Part shown: in pieces, positions 50,676 to 60,212 of the stretch
Position numbering within the stretch: the stretch's first letter is position 1
How the letters are laid out: every line of letters begins with the position of its first letter
NCBI RefSeq assembly: GCF_002934665.1
Contig: NZ_NIRS01000010.1
Coordinates: forward strand, 124,001 to 188,000
DNA from: Pseudomonas laurylsulfatiphila
GTDB taxonomy: Bacteria > Pseudomonadota > Gammaproteobacteria > Pseudomonadales > Pseudomonadaceae
Length of the DNA: 64,000 nt
Direction: 5' to 3'
Made by a program: the position numbers and the translations under genes
Notes under the pieces: generated by a model
What the model saw: only the letters and a program-made list of their open reading frames with translations
Databases searched by the model: none
What the model was told of the DNA's origin: nothing

Positions 50676-51965
50676 TCAAGCAAACGGATGACGCAGAACG
50701 ATGGTTTCGTTGCGGTCCGGGCCCGTCGAAATAATGTCGATCGGTGCACCGATCAGCTCTTCAACGCGCTTGATGTAGGCACGGGCGTTAGCTGGCAGCT
50801 CTTCCAGGGTTTTGGCACCCACGGTCGACTCGGTCCAGCCCGGCACTTCTTCGTACACAGGCTGCAGGCCCACGTAGCTGTCAGCATCAGTCGGGGCAAC
50901 GGCCTTGCCTTCTGCGTCTTTGTAGCCGACGCAGATGTTGATGGTTTCCAGACCGTCGAGCACGTCCAGCTTGGTCAGGCAGATGCCCGAGATGCTGTTC
51001 ACATCGATAGCGCGACGCAGGATAACAGCGTCGAACCAGCCACAACGACGAGCACGGCCGGTAGTTGCGCCGAACTCGTGACCTTGTTTAGCCAAGTGCG
51101 CACCGACTTCGTCGAACAGCTCTGTCGGGAATGGACCCGAACCTACACGCGTGGTGTAAGCCTTGGTGATGCCCAGGATGTAGTCCAGGAACATAGGGCC
51201 GACACCCGAACCGGTAGCAACGCCGCCAGCGGTGGTGTTGGAGCTGGTCACGTACGGGTAGGTACCGTGGTCGATGTCCAGCAGGGAGCCTTGGGCGCCT
51301 TCGAACATGATGTCTTTGCCAGCACGACGCAGGTCGTGCAGCTCGGCCGTCACGTCCAGCATCAGCGGCTTGAGCAGCTCAGCGTATTCCTTGCACTCGG
51401 CCAGGGTCTTGTCGAAGTCGATGGCTGGCTCTTTGTAGTAACCCACCAGCATGAAGTTGTGGTAATCCACCAGTTCACGCAGCTTGTCTTCAAAGCGCGG
51501 CATGTTGAGCAGGTCGCCCACACGCAGGCCACGACGTGCAACCTTGTCTTCGTAGGCCGGGCCGATGCCGCGACCGGTGGTACCGATCTTCAGCTCGCCA
51601 CGGGCCTTTTCACGGGCCTGGTCCAGCGCAACGTGGAAGGACAGGATCAGCGGGCAGGACGGGCTGATACGCAGGCGCTCGCGCACCGGCACACCTTTTT
51701 CTTCCAGCTTGGTGATCTCGCGCAGCAGGGCGTCAGGTGCAACCACCACGCCGTTGCCGATCAGGCACTGCACGCCTTCGCGCAGCACGCCCGACGGGAT
51801 CAGGTGCAAGACGGTTTTTTCGCCATCGATCACCAGAGTGTGACCCGCGTTGTGGCCACCCTGGTAGCGCACTACGGCGGCAGCATGTTCGGTCAGCAGA
51901 TCAACGATCTTGCCTTTGCCCTCATCACCCCATTGGGTGCCCAGGACTACGACATTCTTACCCAT
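50676..51965 (-). CDS. purA: Adenylosuccinate synthetase
   Basis: A 429-residue enzyme joining IMP and aspartate with GTP to form adenylosuccinate, the first committed AMP step. The GTP-binding loop WGDEGKGK is at 12-19, followed by GHNAGHT (around 38-44), the IMP-site segments, and the C-terminal VGPDRNETI-type motif. The ATG at 51965 is chosen over 51980 by AGGA spacing and family start. It follows hisZ by about 55 bp, probably in one operon. Confidence 0.97.
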   Translation of the reverse strand: MGKNVVVLGTQWGDEGKGKIVDLLTEHAAAVVRYQGGHNAGHTLVIDGEKTVLHLIPSGVLREGVQCLIGNGVVVAPDALLREITKLEEKGVPVRERLRISPSCPLILSFHVALDQAREKARGELKIGTTGRGIGPAYEDKVARRGLRVGDLLNMPRFEDKLRELVDYHNFMLVGYYKEPAIDFDKTLAECKEYAELLKPLMLDVTAELHDLRRAGKDIMFEGAQGSLLDIDHGTYPYVTSSNTTAGGVATGSGVGPMFLDYILGITKAYTTRVGSGPFPTELFDEVGAHLAKQGHEFGATTGRARRCGWFDAVILRRAIDVNSISGICLTKLDVLDGLETINICVGYKDAEGKAVAPTDADSYVGLQPVYEEVPGWTESTVGAKTLEELPANARAYIKRVEELIGAPIDIISTGPDRNETIVLRHPFA

Positions 51966-52019
51966 AACACTTGTCCTCATTCGCGCAAACTTGGTGCCGG
52001 CGGCAGCCGGCGGGAAAAC

Positions 52020-53207
52020 TCAAGAAGCCAGTGGCGATACTTGCCAAAGCCCGTTCTGCTGAATCAATTGCCGGTCGCAGTCCGCTTCACGGGCGGCGGC
52101 CAAAGGTTGTCCAGGCAAAGCCTGAACGACACGCTGACCCTCACTGCGCAACTGGCAAACCTGCTGCCAGAGTGCCGCATCCGTACTGTCAGGCATCCAG
52201 ATACCGCCAGACGGTAGCTCGATCTCAGCACGCCCCAGGGTCACCAGGGTTTTCAAATCGGTGGAAAAGCCGGTCGCCGGACGGGCACGACCGAAGTCGG
52301 CGCCGATGTCGTCGTAACGACCGCCCTGGGCAATGGACTGGCCAACACCCGGCACGAACACGGCGAACACCACACCGGTGTGGTAGTGGTAGCCACGCAG
52401 CTCACCCAGGTCGAAATACAGCGGCAGCTCAGGGAAACGCACGGACAGCCGCTCGGCAATCGCCAGCAGGTCGTCCAGCGCCGCCAGAACCGGGGCAGGC
52501 GCCTTGGCCAGGCGCTCGCGGGCCGCAGCCAGCACTTCACGACCGCCACACAGGTCGACCAACGCCCGCAGCATGCCCGACAGATCGGCAGGCAAACCTT
52601 CGGTCAAGGTAATGACCTCGTCGATGGCCTTGCGTTGCAAGGCATCGAACAACTGCTGCTCGACTTCACCGGACAAACCGGCGGCGCGGGCCAGGCCGCG
52701 ATAGATGCCGACATGACCGAGGTCCATGTGCACATCCGGCACATCGGCCAGTTGCAGCATGGCCAGCATCAGGCTGATGACTTCGACGTCGCTGCTCGGG
52801 CTGCCGTCGCCGTACAACTCGGCACCCAGCTGAATCGGGCTGCGCGAGGACGACAAGGCACGCGGCTGGGCATGCAGCACGCTGCCGGCATAGCACAGGC
52901 GGCTCGGACCTTCGCGACGCAGGGTATGCGCATCGATGCGCGCCACTTGTGGCGTGATGTCGGCACGGAAACCCATCTGGCGGCCCGACTGCGGGTCGAT
53001 GACCTTGAAGGTGCGCAGATCCAGGTCCTGGCCCGCGCCGGTCAGCAGGGATTCCAGGTACTCGATATGGGGAGTCACGACAAACTCGTAACCCCAGCTC
53101 TGGAACAGATCCAACACCTGACGACGCGCGACTTCAATACGCGCAGCTTCCGGTGGCAGTACTTCTTCGATGCCATCTGGCAGAAGCCAGCGGTCTACCG
53201 TTGCCAT
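52020..53207 (-). CDS. hisZ: ATP phosphoribosyltransferase regulatory subunit HisZ
   Basis: A 395-residue paralogue of histidyl-tRNA synthetase without the tRNA-binding domain. The class II core is recognisable from VDRWLLPDGIEEVLPPEAARIE at the start, FRADITPQVARIDAH (motif 2 region) and the C-terminal AIAQGGRYDDIGADFGRARPATGFSTDL. It partners the short HisG in the first step of histidine biosynthesis. The start at 53207 has GGGGAAGG upstream; the open frame runs further but is not needed. hisG is not in the window. Confidence 0.94.
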   Translation of the reverse strand: MATVDRWLLPDGIEEVLPPEAARIEVARRQVLDLFQSWGYEFVVTPHIEYLESLLTGAGQDLDLRTFKVIDPQSGRQMGFRADITPQVARIDAHTLRREGPSRLCYAGSVLHAQPRALSSSRSPIQLGAELYGDGSPSSDVEVISLMLAMLQLADVPDVHMDLGHVGIYRGLARAAGLSGEVEQQLFDALQRKAIDEVITLTEGLPADLSGMLRALVDLCGGREVLAAARERLAKAPAPVLAALDDLLAIAERLSVRFPELPLYFDLGELRGYHYHTGVVFAVFVPGVGQSIAQGGRYDDIGADFGRARPATGFSTDLKTLVTLGRAEIELPSGGIWMPDSTDAALWQQVCQLRSEGQRVVQALPGQPLAAAREADCDRQLIQQNGLWQVSPLAS

Positions 53208-53520
53208 TACGCCTTCCCCTATCTCCGGGCGACCAGCCTGTCGGCGAGCCTTGAGTGAAGCAGAAAATGATCGGCTTGCGCACAAACCACGCGCATGAGC
53301 GACGGAGCGAAAAGCCCTTCTACCGGCTTCGCCAACCACTTTCCTCGAAAAACTGTCGAGCCAATCGGCCCGGCATCTGCTTTAAAACAGCAATCAAACA
53401 TGCAGACGCAAAAAAGCCGGGAATTTCCCGGCTGCCGCATCATACACACGTTTTCCCAAAGGATCACCCCGCCAGAGGTTTTAGCCGCCCGGCGGGGGGA
53501 TAAATCAGGTCAACGCCGTA
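53208..53520. other. Gap between hflC and hisZ
   Basis: About 310 bp with no supported gene. It holds the hflC terminator at 53415-53433 and, closer to hisZ, presumably its promoter. I see no clear -35/-10 pair. Confidence 0.55.
53415..53433 (-). terminator. Terminator of the hfl operon
   Basis: Perfect stem AGCCGGGA/TCCCGGCT, with six Ts on the minus strand right after it. Confidence 0.9.
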
Positions 53521-54390
53521 TCAAGGCTTGGCTTTTTCCAGGTAGTGGAAGAAGTCGCTGCTTGGGTCGAGGACCATGACGTCGGATTTGTTCGCGAAGC
53601 TTTCACGGTAGGCACGCAGACTACGGTAGAACGCGTAGAACTCCTGATCCTGACCGTAGGCCTTGGAGTAGATCGCAGCGGCCTGGGCATCGCCGTCACC
53701 GCGAACCTCTTCGGATTCACGATAGGCTTCAGCCAGCAGCACGCGGCGTTGACGATCGGCGTCGGCACGGATGCCTTCGGCCAGCTCGTTACCCTTGGCG
53801 CGGTGCTCGCGAGCTTCACGCTCACGCTCGGTGCTCATACGTTCGAACACGCTGCGGTTCACTTCTTTCGGCAGGTCGATGGTCTTGACCCGGACATCGA
53901 CCACTTCGATGCCCAGTTCTTTTTCAGCCATCTTGTTCAGCGAAGCAGTAATGTCCGCCATCAACGCATCGCGCTCACCGGAGACCACTTCGTGCAAGGT
54001 GCGCTTACCGAACTGGTCACGCAGGCCCGATTCGAGACGACGGGACAGACGTTCGTCGGCGATCTGCTTGAGGCCGGAAGTCGCGGTGTAGTAACGCTCT
54101 GCGTCCTTCACGCGCCACTTGGCGTAGGCATCGACCATCACGGCTTTCTTTTCCAGCGTCAGGAAGCGTTGTGTCGGTGCATCCAGCGTCATCAGGCGTG
54201 CGTCGAATTTACGCACCTGGTTAACGTAAGGCACTTTCACATGCAGGCCTGGCTGAACATCGGTCTGGACCACGCGACCGAACTGCAGCAACACCGCACG
54301 CTCGGTCTGAGCCACGATGTAGAAGCAGTTCCAGGCAGCGATCGCCACGACGACGCCGACAATAAGGGCGATCAGCGATTTATTGCTCAT
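53521..54390 (-). CDS. hflC: Membrane-bound HflC (FtsH regulator)
   Basis: A 289-residue stomatin/prohibitin (SPFH) protein with an N-terminal membrane anchor (residues 7-24) and a periplasmic prohibitin domain (ERAVLLQFGRVVQTDVQPGLHVKVPYVNQVRKFDARLMTLD). With HflK it forms a cage around FtsH protease and modulates its access to membrane substrates. It overlaps the hflK stop by one base (TGATG). Confidence 0.96.
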   Translation of the reverse strand: MSNKSLIALIVGVVVAIAAWNCFYIVAQTERAVLLQFGRVVQTDVQPGLHVKVPYVNQVRKFDARLMTLDAPTQRFLTLEKKAVMVDAYAKWRVKDAERYYTATSGLKQIADERLSRRLESGLRDQFGKRTLHEVVSGERDALMADITASLNKMAEKELGIEVVDVRVKTIDLPKEVNRSVFERMSTEREREAREHRAKGNELAEGIRADADRQRRVLLAEAYRESEEVRGDGDAQAAAIYSKAYGQDQEFYAFYRSLRAYRESFANKSDVMVLDPSSDFFHYLEKAKP

Positions 54391-55565
54391 CAGCGACTCT
54401 CCCTGGTACGTGCTTGCTGTTGCTGCAGATCAGCTGCCGCACGCGCATTCGCTTCATTGCTGGTGGCTGCCGCACTGGTCACCGGAGTGCTGGTGTTGCG
54501 ACCACTTTCGACCATCTTGTCCAGCGGCAGGTACAACAGGTTGCTCTGGCCGTTCTTGTTGCCGGTCACGAGCACCTTGCTGGTGTTGCTGAAGACTTCC
54601 TGCATGGTGTCCAGGTACAGACGCTGGCGGGTGACTTCAGGCGCCTTGCGGTACTCGGCAACCAGCTTGGTGAAGCGATCGGCCTCACCCTTGGCACGCG
54701 AGACGGTCTCGTCACGGTAACCATTGGCATCCTCCAGGATGCGCTGGGCCTGACCACGGGCTTCCGGCACGACGCCGTTGGCATAGGTTTCGGCCTGGTT
54801 GCGCGAACGCTGCTCGTCTTCCCGGGCACGGATCACGTCATCGAAGGCTTCCTGGACTTCGCGCGGTGCCGCTGCGCTCTGAACGTTGACCTGGGTAACG
54901 GTGATACCGGTGCGATAGGTGTCCATGAAGCGTTGCAGACGCTCCTTGATCTCGCTGGCCATCAACTCACGACCTTCGGTCAGTACCTGGTCCATTGCGG
55001 TGGAACCCACCACATGGCGCAAGGCGCTGTCGGTCGCGTGCTGCAGGCTGATTTCCGGCTGATCGACGCTCAGCACGAAGTCCTGCAGGTTGCTGATCTT
55101 GTACTGCACGGTCAGCGGCACTTCGACGATGTTCTCGTCTTCGGTCAGCATCTGGCCCTGCTTGGTGTAGGCACGCTCACGCGTGACGTTTTCCATGTAC
55201 TTCTTGTCGATCGGCGGGAAATAGATATTCAGGCCCGGACCCACGGTTTCGTAGTACTTGCCGAAGCGCAGCACCACGGCTTGCTCCTGCTCGTCGACGA
55301 CATAAACCGCGCTGTACAGCCAAACGGCGGCCAACACGACCAGGCCGATGCCGAGCAGGCCGCCAAAGCCGCCACTCTTGCCCGGACCACCGCCGTCGTC
55401 GCCACCACGTTTCTTACCACCACCGAACAAACCGTTCAGGCTTTCCTGCAGCTTTCGGAAGGCCTCGTCGAGATCCGGTGGCCCCTTGCGGTCGCCGTTG
55501 TTACGACGCTTGCCACCCCAAGGATCCTGATTATTCGAGTTGCCACCCGGCTCATTCCAAGCCAT
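54390..55565 (-). CDS. hflK: Membrane-bound HflK (FtsH regulator)
   Basis: A 391-residue SPFH protein. The cytoplasmic N-terminus (about 1-75) is Gly/Asn/Lys-rich and disordered, followed by a single membrane helix (about 82-100), the prohibitin domain beginning YVVDEQEQAVVLRFGKYYETVGPGL, a long coiled-coil region and an Ala/Gln-rich tail. The ATG at 55565 is preceded by GGAG and gives MAWNEPGG, the usual start. It is co-translated with hflC. Confidence 0.96.
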   Translation of the reverse strand: MAWNEPGGNSNNQDPWGGKRRNNGDRKGPPDLDEAFRKLQESLNGLFGGGKKRGGDDGGGPGKSGGFGGLLGIGLVVLAAVWLYSAVYVVDEQEQAVVLRFGKYYETVGPGLNIYFPPIDKKYMENVTRERAYTKQGQMLTEDENIVEVPLTVQYKISNLQDFVLSVDQPEISLQHATDSALRHVVGSTAMDQVLTEGRELMASEIKERLQRFMDTYRTGITVTQVNVQSAAAPREVQEAFDDVIRAREDEQRSRNQAETYANGVVPEARGQAQRILEDANGYRDETVSRAKGEADRFTKLVAEYRKAPEVTRQRLYLDTMQEVFSNTSKVLVTGNKNGQSNLLYLPLDKMVESGRNTSTPVTSAAATSNEANARAAADLQQQQARTRESR

Positions 55566-55661
55566 AGCGCTCTCCATCTGATAAAGCAAAGACGCACCCA
55601 CGGCGCGCCGACCAATGCTACAGAATGCCTGTCACCACGGCACAACCGCTTTCTCAGGCTT

Positions 55662-56963
55662 TTATTGCAAAGTGTGTTGCTCGATAAACTCCGTCGGCAC
55701 AACGCCTTCACGGCTGACCAGTCGATTGAGCTCCGAGCGCGGCAATCGAACGGCCAGCAAGCTGACACCTTCTTCGTCGTATTCTTCTTTCTGTACCGCG
55801 CCCAGCTCGAAAAACTGTGCACGCAGACGCGCAAAGCGCTGAGGCAAGCGCAAGGTACCGACAAACAATTCACTGCCCAGCAACTCGGCAATGGCTTGCT
55901 CAAGCAATTCCAAACCTGTGCCATCACGTGCCGAGAGCCAGACCCGCTGGGGCCTGCCGTTTTCGTCGCGCTGGATTTGTGGCTCAACGCCTTCAAGCAA
56001 ATCGAGTTTGTTATAGACCTCGAGGATCGGCAAGTCCTGGGCGCCAATCTCGCCCAGCACCACCATCACCTGCTCGATCTGCAACATGCGATCCGGTTCG
56101 GCCGCATCGATCACGTGCAGCAGCAGGTCGGAGTTGCTCGACTCTTCGAGCGTAGACCGAAATGCCTCGACCAGCTTGTGGGGCAAGTGGCGGATGAAAC
56201 CCACAGTGTCGGCCAGGACAATCGGCCCCAGGTCGTCCAGTTCCAGACGGCGCAAGGTCGGGTCCAGCGTGGCAAACAACTGGTCAGCCGCGTACACGTC
56301 GGATTTCGTCACGTTGTTGAAGAGCGTGGACTTACCGGCGTTGGTATAGCCCACCAGGGACACGGTAGGAATATCCGCACGTGAACGGCCGCGTCGTGAC
56401 TGTTCGCGCTGACTGCGCACTTTTTCCAGCCGGCCCTTGATCTGTCGCAGGCGAACCCGCAGCAAACGGCGGTCGGTTTCCAGCTGGGTTTCACCCGGGC
56501 CACGCATGCCGATACCGCCACCCTGGCGCTCAAGGTGGGTCCAGCCACGAACCAGCCGGGTGCTCATATGGTCAAGCTGGGCCAGTTCTACCTGGAGCTT
56601 GCCTTCATGGGTGCGGGCGCGCTGGGCGAAAATATCGAGAATCAGACCGGTGCGGTCGATCACGCGACACTCGAAGACACGTTCGAGGTTACGTTCCTGA
56701 CTGGGTGTGAGGACGTGATTGAAGATGACCAGGTCTGCTTCTTCGGCATGGACCAGATCACGTAGCTCCTCGACCTTGCCGCTGCCAATCAGAAATTTGG
56801 CGGTTGGCCGATGACGCGGCACGTTAAAAAACGCAACGGTCTCGGCGCCGGCCGAATTAGCCAATTCCTGAAACTCCTGCGGATCTTCGCGCGCCTCAGG
56901 GTCCTGTCCATCCAAGTGAACGAGGATCACTCGCTCACCACCACCGTGGCGCTCAAAGAACAA
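55662..56963 (-). CDS. hflX: GTPase HflX
   Basis: A 433-residue ribosome-associated GTPase. An N-terminal HflX domain with Gly-rich segments leads to a G domain with GYTNAGKSTLFN (about residue 205), DTVGFIRHLP and NKLDLLEG. HflX splits stalled 70S ribosomes in heat stress. It starts 12 nt after hfq stop, the classic hfq-hflX pairing. Confidence 0.96.
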   Translation of the reverse strand: MFFERHGGGERVILVHLDGQDPEAREDPQEFQELANSAGAETVAFFNVPRHRPTAKFLIGSGKVEELRDLVHAEEADLVIFNHVLTPSQERNLERVFECRVIDRTGLILDIFAQRARTHEGKLQVELAQLDHMSTRLVRGWTHLERQGGGIGMRGPGETQLETDRRLLRVRLRQIKGRLEKVRSQREQSRRGRSRADIPTVSLVGYTNAGKSTLFNNVTKSDVYAADQLFATLDPTLRRLELDDLGPIVLADTVGFIRHLPHKLVEAFRSTLEESSNSDLLLHVIDAAEPDRMLQIEQVMVVLGEIGAQDLPILEVYNKLDLLEGVEPQIQRDENGRPQRVWLSARDGTGLELLEQAIAELLGSELFVGTLRLPQRFARLRAQFFELGAVQKEEYDEEGVSLLAVRLPRSELNRLVSREGVVPTEFIEQHTLQ

Positions 56964-56975
56964 AGGAGACTCCTA

Positions 56976-57236
56976 TCAGGCGTTACCTGGCTCAGCGTCA
57001 CCTGCATCGGATTCGGTTGCGCTAGGCAGACGAATTGGACGAACCGGTACCACTGTAGAGATAGCGTGCTTGTAGACCATCTGGCTTACGGTGTTTTTCA
57101 GCAGGATGACGAACTGGTCGAACGACTCGATCGTTCCTTGCAGTTTGATACCGTTGACCAGGTAGATGGACACCCCAACTTTCTCTTTACGTAAAGTATT
57201 CAAGTAAGGGTCTTGTAGCGAATGCCCTTTTGACAT
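56976..57236 (-). CDS. hfq: RNA chaperone Hfq
   Basis: An 86-residue Sm-like protein: SLQDPYLNTLRKEKVGVSIYLVNGIKLQG is the Sm1 motif, and KNTVSQMVYKHAISTVVPVRPI contains the Sm2 KHA motif. Hexamers pair small RNAs with mRNAs and in Pseudomonas also act with Crc in catabolite control. The C-terminal tail is short and acidic/Ala-rich, as in other Pseudomonas. The ATG at 57236 has AAGGAG eight bases upstream. Confidence 0.98.
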   Translation of the reverse strand: MSKGHSLQDPYLNTLRKEKVGVSIYLVNGIKLQGTIESFDQFVILLKNTVSQMVYKHAISTVVPVRPIRLPSATESDAGDAEPGNA

Positions 57237-57330
57237 GTGCCGCACTCCTTTAAGGATTCAATATAAAAAAATAGGTAAACAGGTGGCTTTAGCCGCCACA
57301 CCCCCAAGGATAGACGGCAATTGCAAGGAC

Positions 57331-58302
57331 TCAGCTCAATATGGAGATGGTCCCAAGGTATTTCAAGGCGCGCGGCAGATTGTCGCAATCCAGACTGTCC
57401 AGCCAATGCAGGTCAGTCCAACTGCGCAGCCAGGTGAACTGGCGTTTCGCCAATTGGCGCGTGGCAATGATTCCACGCTCCTGCATCTCGGCTGACGTCA
57501 GCTTGCCATCCAGGTAGTCCCAGACTTGGCGATAGCCTACTGCACGTATAGACGGCATCCCGGCATGCAGGTCACCTCTATTACGCAGGGCTACGACCTC
57601 GTCAATGAATCCCTGTTCCAACATTAAAGTGAATCTTTGTTTAATTCGCTCGTGCAGTACCTGGCGATTTGCCGGGGCAATAGCCAAGTTCGCGACAGTA
57701 TAGGGCAATTGTTGCTGTCCCGAAGCGGCTGCTTCGGTACTTTGCGCAGATTGTTGCAAGCGTAGCGCAGTCATGCTCTGACCGCTTACCCGATAAACTT
57801 CCAGTGCTCGACTCAGACGCTGCGGATCGTTCGGATGAATACGCGCGGCAGAAACCGGGTCGATCACTGCCAATTGGTCGTGCAGGGCTTGCCAGCCAAG
57901 GCGTGCAGCCTCTTCTTCGATCTGTGCGCGCACTTGCGGGTCGGCGGCCGGCATCTCCGCCAGGCCTTCAAGCAAAGCCTTGTAATAGAGCATCGTACCG
58001 CCTACCAGCAGCGGAATTTTTCCGCGTGCGGTGATCTCTGCCATGGCTTCCAGGGCGTCACGGCGGAAATCCGCGGCCGAATAGCTCTCGGCCGGGTCGA
58101 GAATATCGATCAGACGGTGCGGATATTGCGCCAGCAGCTCTTTGGAAGGCTTGGCGGTGCCGATGTCCATGCCACGGTAGACCAGCGCCGAATCGACGCT
58201 GATCAACTCGCAAGGCAGGACCTTGGTGAGTTCGATGGCCAGGTCGGTCTTGCCGGCGGCGGTCGGCCCCATCAGGAAAATCGCAGGTGGGAGCTGGCTC
58301 AT
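57331..58302 (-). CDS. miaA: tRNA dimethylallyltransferase
   Basis: A 323-residue enzyme adding a dimethylallyl group to A37 of tRNAs reading U-initial codons. The P-loop GPTAAGKT is at 12-19, and DSALVYRGMDIGTAKPS and QLAKRQFTWLRS are family motifs. Its start lies on the last base of the mutL stop (TGATG). The mutL-miaA-hfq order is the conserved superoperon. Confidence 0.97.
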   Translation of the reverse strand: MSQLPPAIFLMGPTAAGKTDLAIELTKVLPCELISVDSALVYRGMDIGTAKPSKELLAQYPHRLIDILDPAESYSAADFRRDALEAMAEITARGKIPLLVGGTMLYYKALLEGLAEMPAADPQVRAQIEEEAARLGWQALHDQLAVIDPVSAARIHPNDPQRLSRALEVYRVSGQSMTALRLQQSAQSTEAAASGQQQLPYTVANLAIAPANRQVLHERIKQRFTLMLEQGFIDEVVALRNRGDLHAGMPSIRAVGYRQVWDYLDGKLTSAEMQERGIIATRQLAKRQFTWLRSWTDLHWLDSLDCDNLPRALKYLGTISILS

Positions 58303-60212
58303 CAACGACCGCGCAAGAACAGTTTGTCCAGATCGTCCAGGCCCAGTTGGGTCCAGGTCGGTCGGCCATGGTTGCATTGACCGCTGCGCTCGGTGTTTTC
58401 CATGTCACGCAGCAGGGCATTCATTTCCGGCAGGGCCAGACGCCGGTTCGCCCGAACCGCGCCGTGGCAGGCCATGGTCCCGAGCAACTCGTTCAGGTGC
58501 GCCTGAATGCGGTCGCTGGTGCCGAATTCCATCAGATCCGCCAGGACGTCCGCGACCAGCCGGTTGGCTTCGGCCTGCTTGAGCAGTGCCGGGATCTGTC
58601 GGATGGCCAGGGTTTCCGGGCCCAGGCGCTGCAACTCAAAGCCCAGGCGCTGGAACCAGGCGACATGTTCCTCGGCGCAATCGGCTTCACGCTGACTAAC
58701 GGCCAGGGACTCCGGCACCAACAACGGCTGACCACTCAGGCCCTCGCTGGCCATCGCCACCTTCAGACGCTCATACATGATCCGCTCGTGCGCGGCGTGC
58801 ATGTCCACCAGCACCAGGCCCTGGGCGTTTTCCGAAAGGATGTAGATGCCCTTGAGTTGTGCCAGCGCATAACCCAGCGGCGGGATGTCGTCCTGCCCGG
58901 CCGGTAGCGCAACGGCATTGGCCTCGGGCAGCGGCGCAAAAAACTCGCGGTAGGCGGCCTGCGCTTCGGCGACAGGCACACCGGACTGCGGGCGCGGCGT
59001 GTATTGATACTGATAACCCGCGCCAGCACCCGAACCTGCCGGCGCATTGAACGACGGCTGGGCCTGAGGCTGTTCCAGCAGGGCATTGGCGGCCAGGCGC
59101 ATTTCTCCCTGGGGCCCGAATTCACCGGCTTCGAGGCCGGTAGGCCGGACGATGGCCGTGGCAACCGGTGCCGCCAGATGATCATCGGGGCGCACATCGC
59201 CCAAGGCACGGTGCAAGGTGCCGTAGAGGAAATCGTGGACCATGCGCCCTTCGCGGAAGCGCACTTCGTGTTTGGTCGGGTGCACATTGACGTCGACGCC
59301 GGTCGGATCGACTTCGAAAAACAGCACGAAGGTCGGGTGCCGACCGTTGAACAGCACATCGCGATAGGCCTGGCGTACCGCGTGGGCCACCAGCTTGTCG
59401 CGCACGGCACGGCCATTGACGAAGAAATACTGCAAGTCGGCCTGACTGCGGTTGAAGGTCGGCAGGCCGACCCAGCCCCATAGATGCAGGCCGTTGCGCT
59501 CGATTTCGATCGGCAGGGCCTGTTCCAGGAAGCCCGGCCCGCAGATCGCCGCCACGCGCCGGGCACGGGCCGCATCATCATGGGCCTCGTGCAGGCTGAG
59601 AATGGTCTTGCCGTTGTGGCGCAGATGGAACGCCACATCGAAGCGCGCCAGGGCCAGACGCCTGATGACTTCCTGCAGGTGATCGAATTCGGTTTTTTCG
59701 GTTTTGAGAAACTTGCGCCGCGCCGGCGTGTTGAAAAACAGGTCGCGCACTTCAACCGAAGTGCCCACCGGATGCGCCGCAGGCTGCACGCGGGGCGCCA
59801 TGTCACGGCCCTCGGTCTCGACCTGCCAGGCCTGATCGGCATCGCGGGTGCGGGAGGTCAGGGTCAGGCGCGCGACGGAGCTGATCGATGCCAGGGCCTC
59901 ACCCCTAAAGCCCAGGCTCATGACCTGTTCGAGGTCTTCCAGGTTGCGGATCTTGCTGGTGGCGTGGCGGGCCAGCGCCAGCGGCAGGTCATCGGCAGAA
60001 ATGCCGCTACCGTCGTCGCGCACCCGCAGCAATTTGACGCCGCCCTGCTCCACATCGACGTCGATGCGCCTGGCACCGGAGTCGAGGCTGTTTTCCAACA
60101 GTTCCTTGATCACCGAAGCCGGGCGCTCGACCACCTCACCCGCGGCAATCTGGTTCGCCAGTCGCGGGCTTAACAGCTCGATTCGCGCGCCGTTGTTCAC
60201 GACCTGATTCAT
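58302..60212 (-). CDS. mutL: DNA mismatch repair protein MutL
   Basis: A 636-residue GHKL ATPase. The ATP-binding motifs include ANQIAAGEVVERPASVIKELLENSLDSGA and DDGSGI, then the RGEALASI loop. The C-terminal domain contains DMHAAHERIMYE at 470-481, matching the DxHAx2Ex4E endonuclease motif, so this MutL is expected to nick DNA itself. This fits Pseudomonas, which lacks MutH. It overlaps amiB by 4 nt and miaA by 1 nt. Confidence 0.97.
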   Translation of the reverse strand: MNQVVNNGARIELLSPRLANQIAAGEVVERPASVIKELLENSLDSGARRIDVDVEQGGVKLLRVRDDGSGISADDLPLALARHATSKIRNLEDLEQVMSLGFRGEALASISSVARLTLTSRTRDADQAWQVETEGRDMAPRVQPAAHPVGTSVEVRDLFFNTPARRKFLKTEKTEFDHLQEVIRRLALARFDVAFHLRHNGKTILSLHEAHDDAARARRVAAICGPGFLEQALPIEIERNGLHLWGWVGLPTFNRSQADLQYFFVNGRAVRDKLVAHAVRQAYRDVLFNGRHPTFVLFFEVDPTGVDVNVHPTKHEVRFREGRMVHDFLYGTLHRALGDVRPDDHLAAPVATAIVRPTGLEAGEFGPQGEMRLAANALLEQPQAQPSFNAPAGSGAGAGYQYQYTPRPQSGVPVAEAQAAYREFFAPLPEANAVALPAGQDDIPPLGYALAQLKGIYILSENAQGLVLVDMHAAHERIMYERLKVAMASEGLSGQPLLVPESLAVSQREADCAEEHVAWFQRLGFELQRLGPETLAIRQIPALLKQAEANRLVADVLADLMEFGTSDRIQAHLNELLGTMACHGAVRANRRLALPEMNALLRDMENTERSGQCNHGRPTWTQLGLDDLDKLFLRGR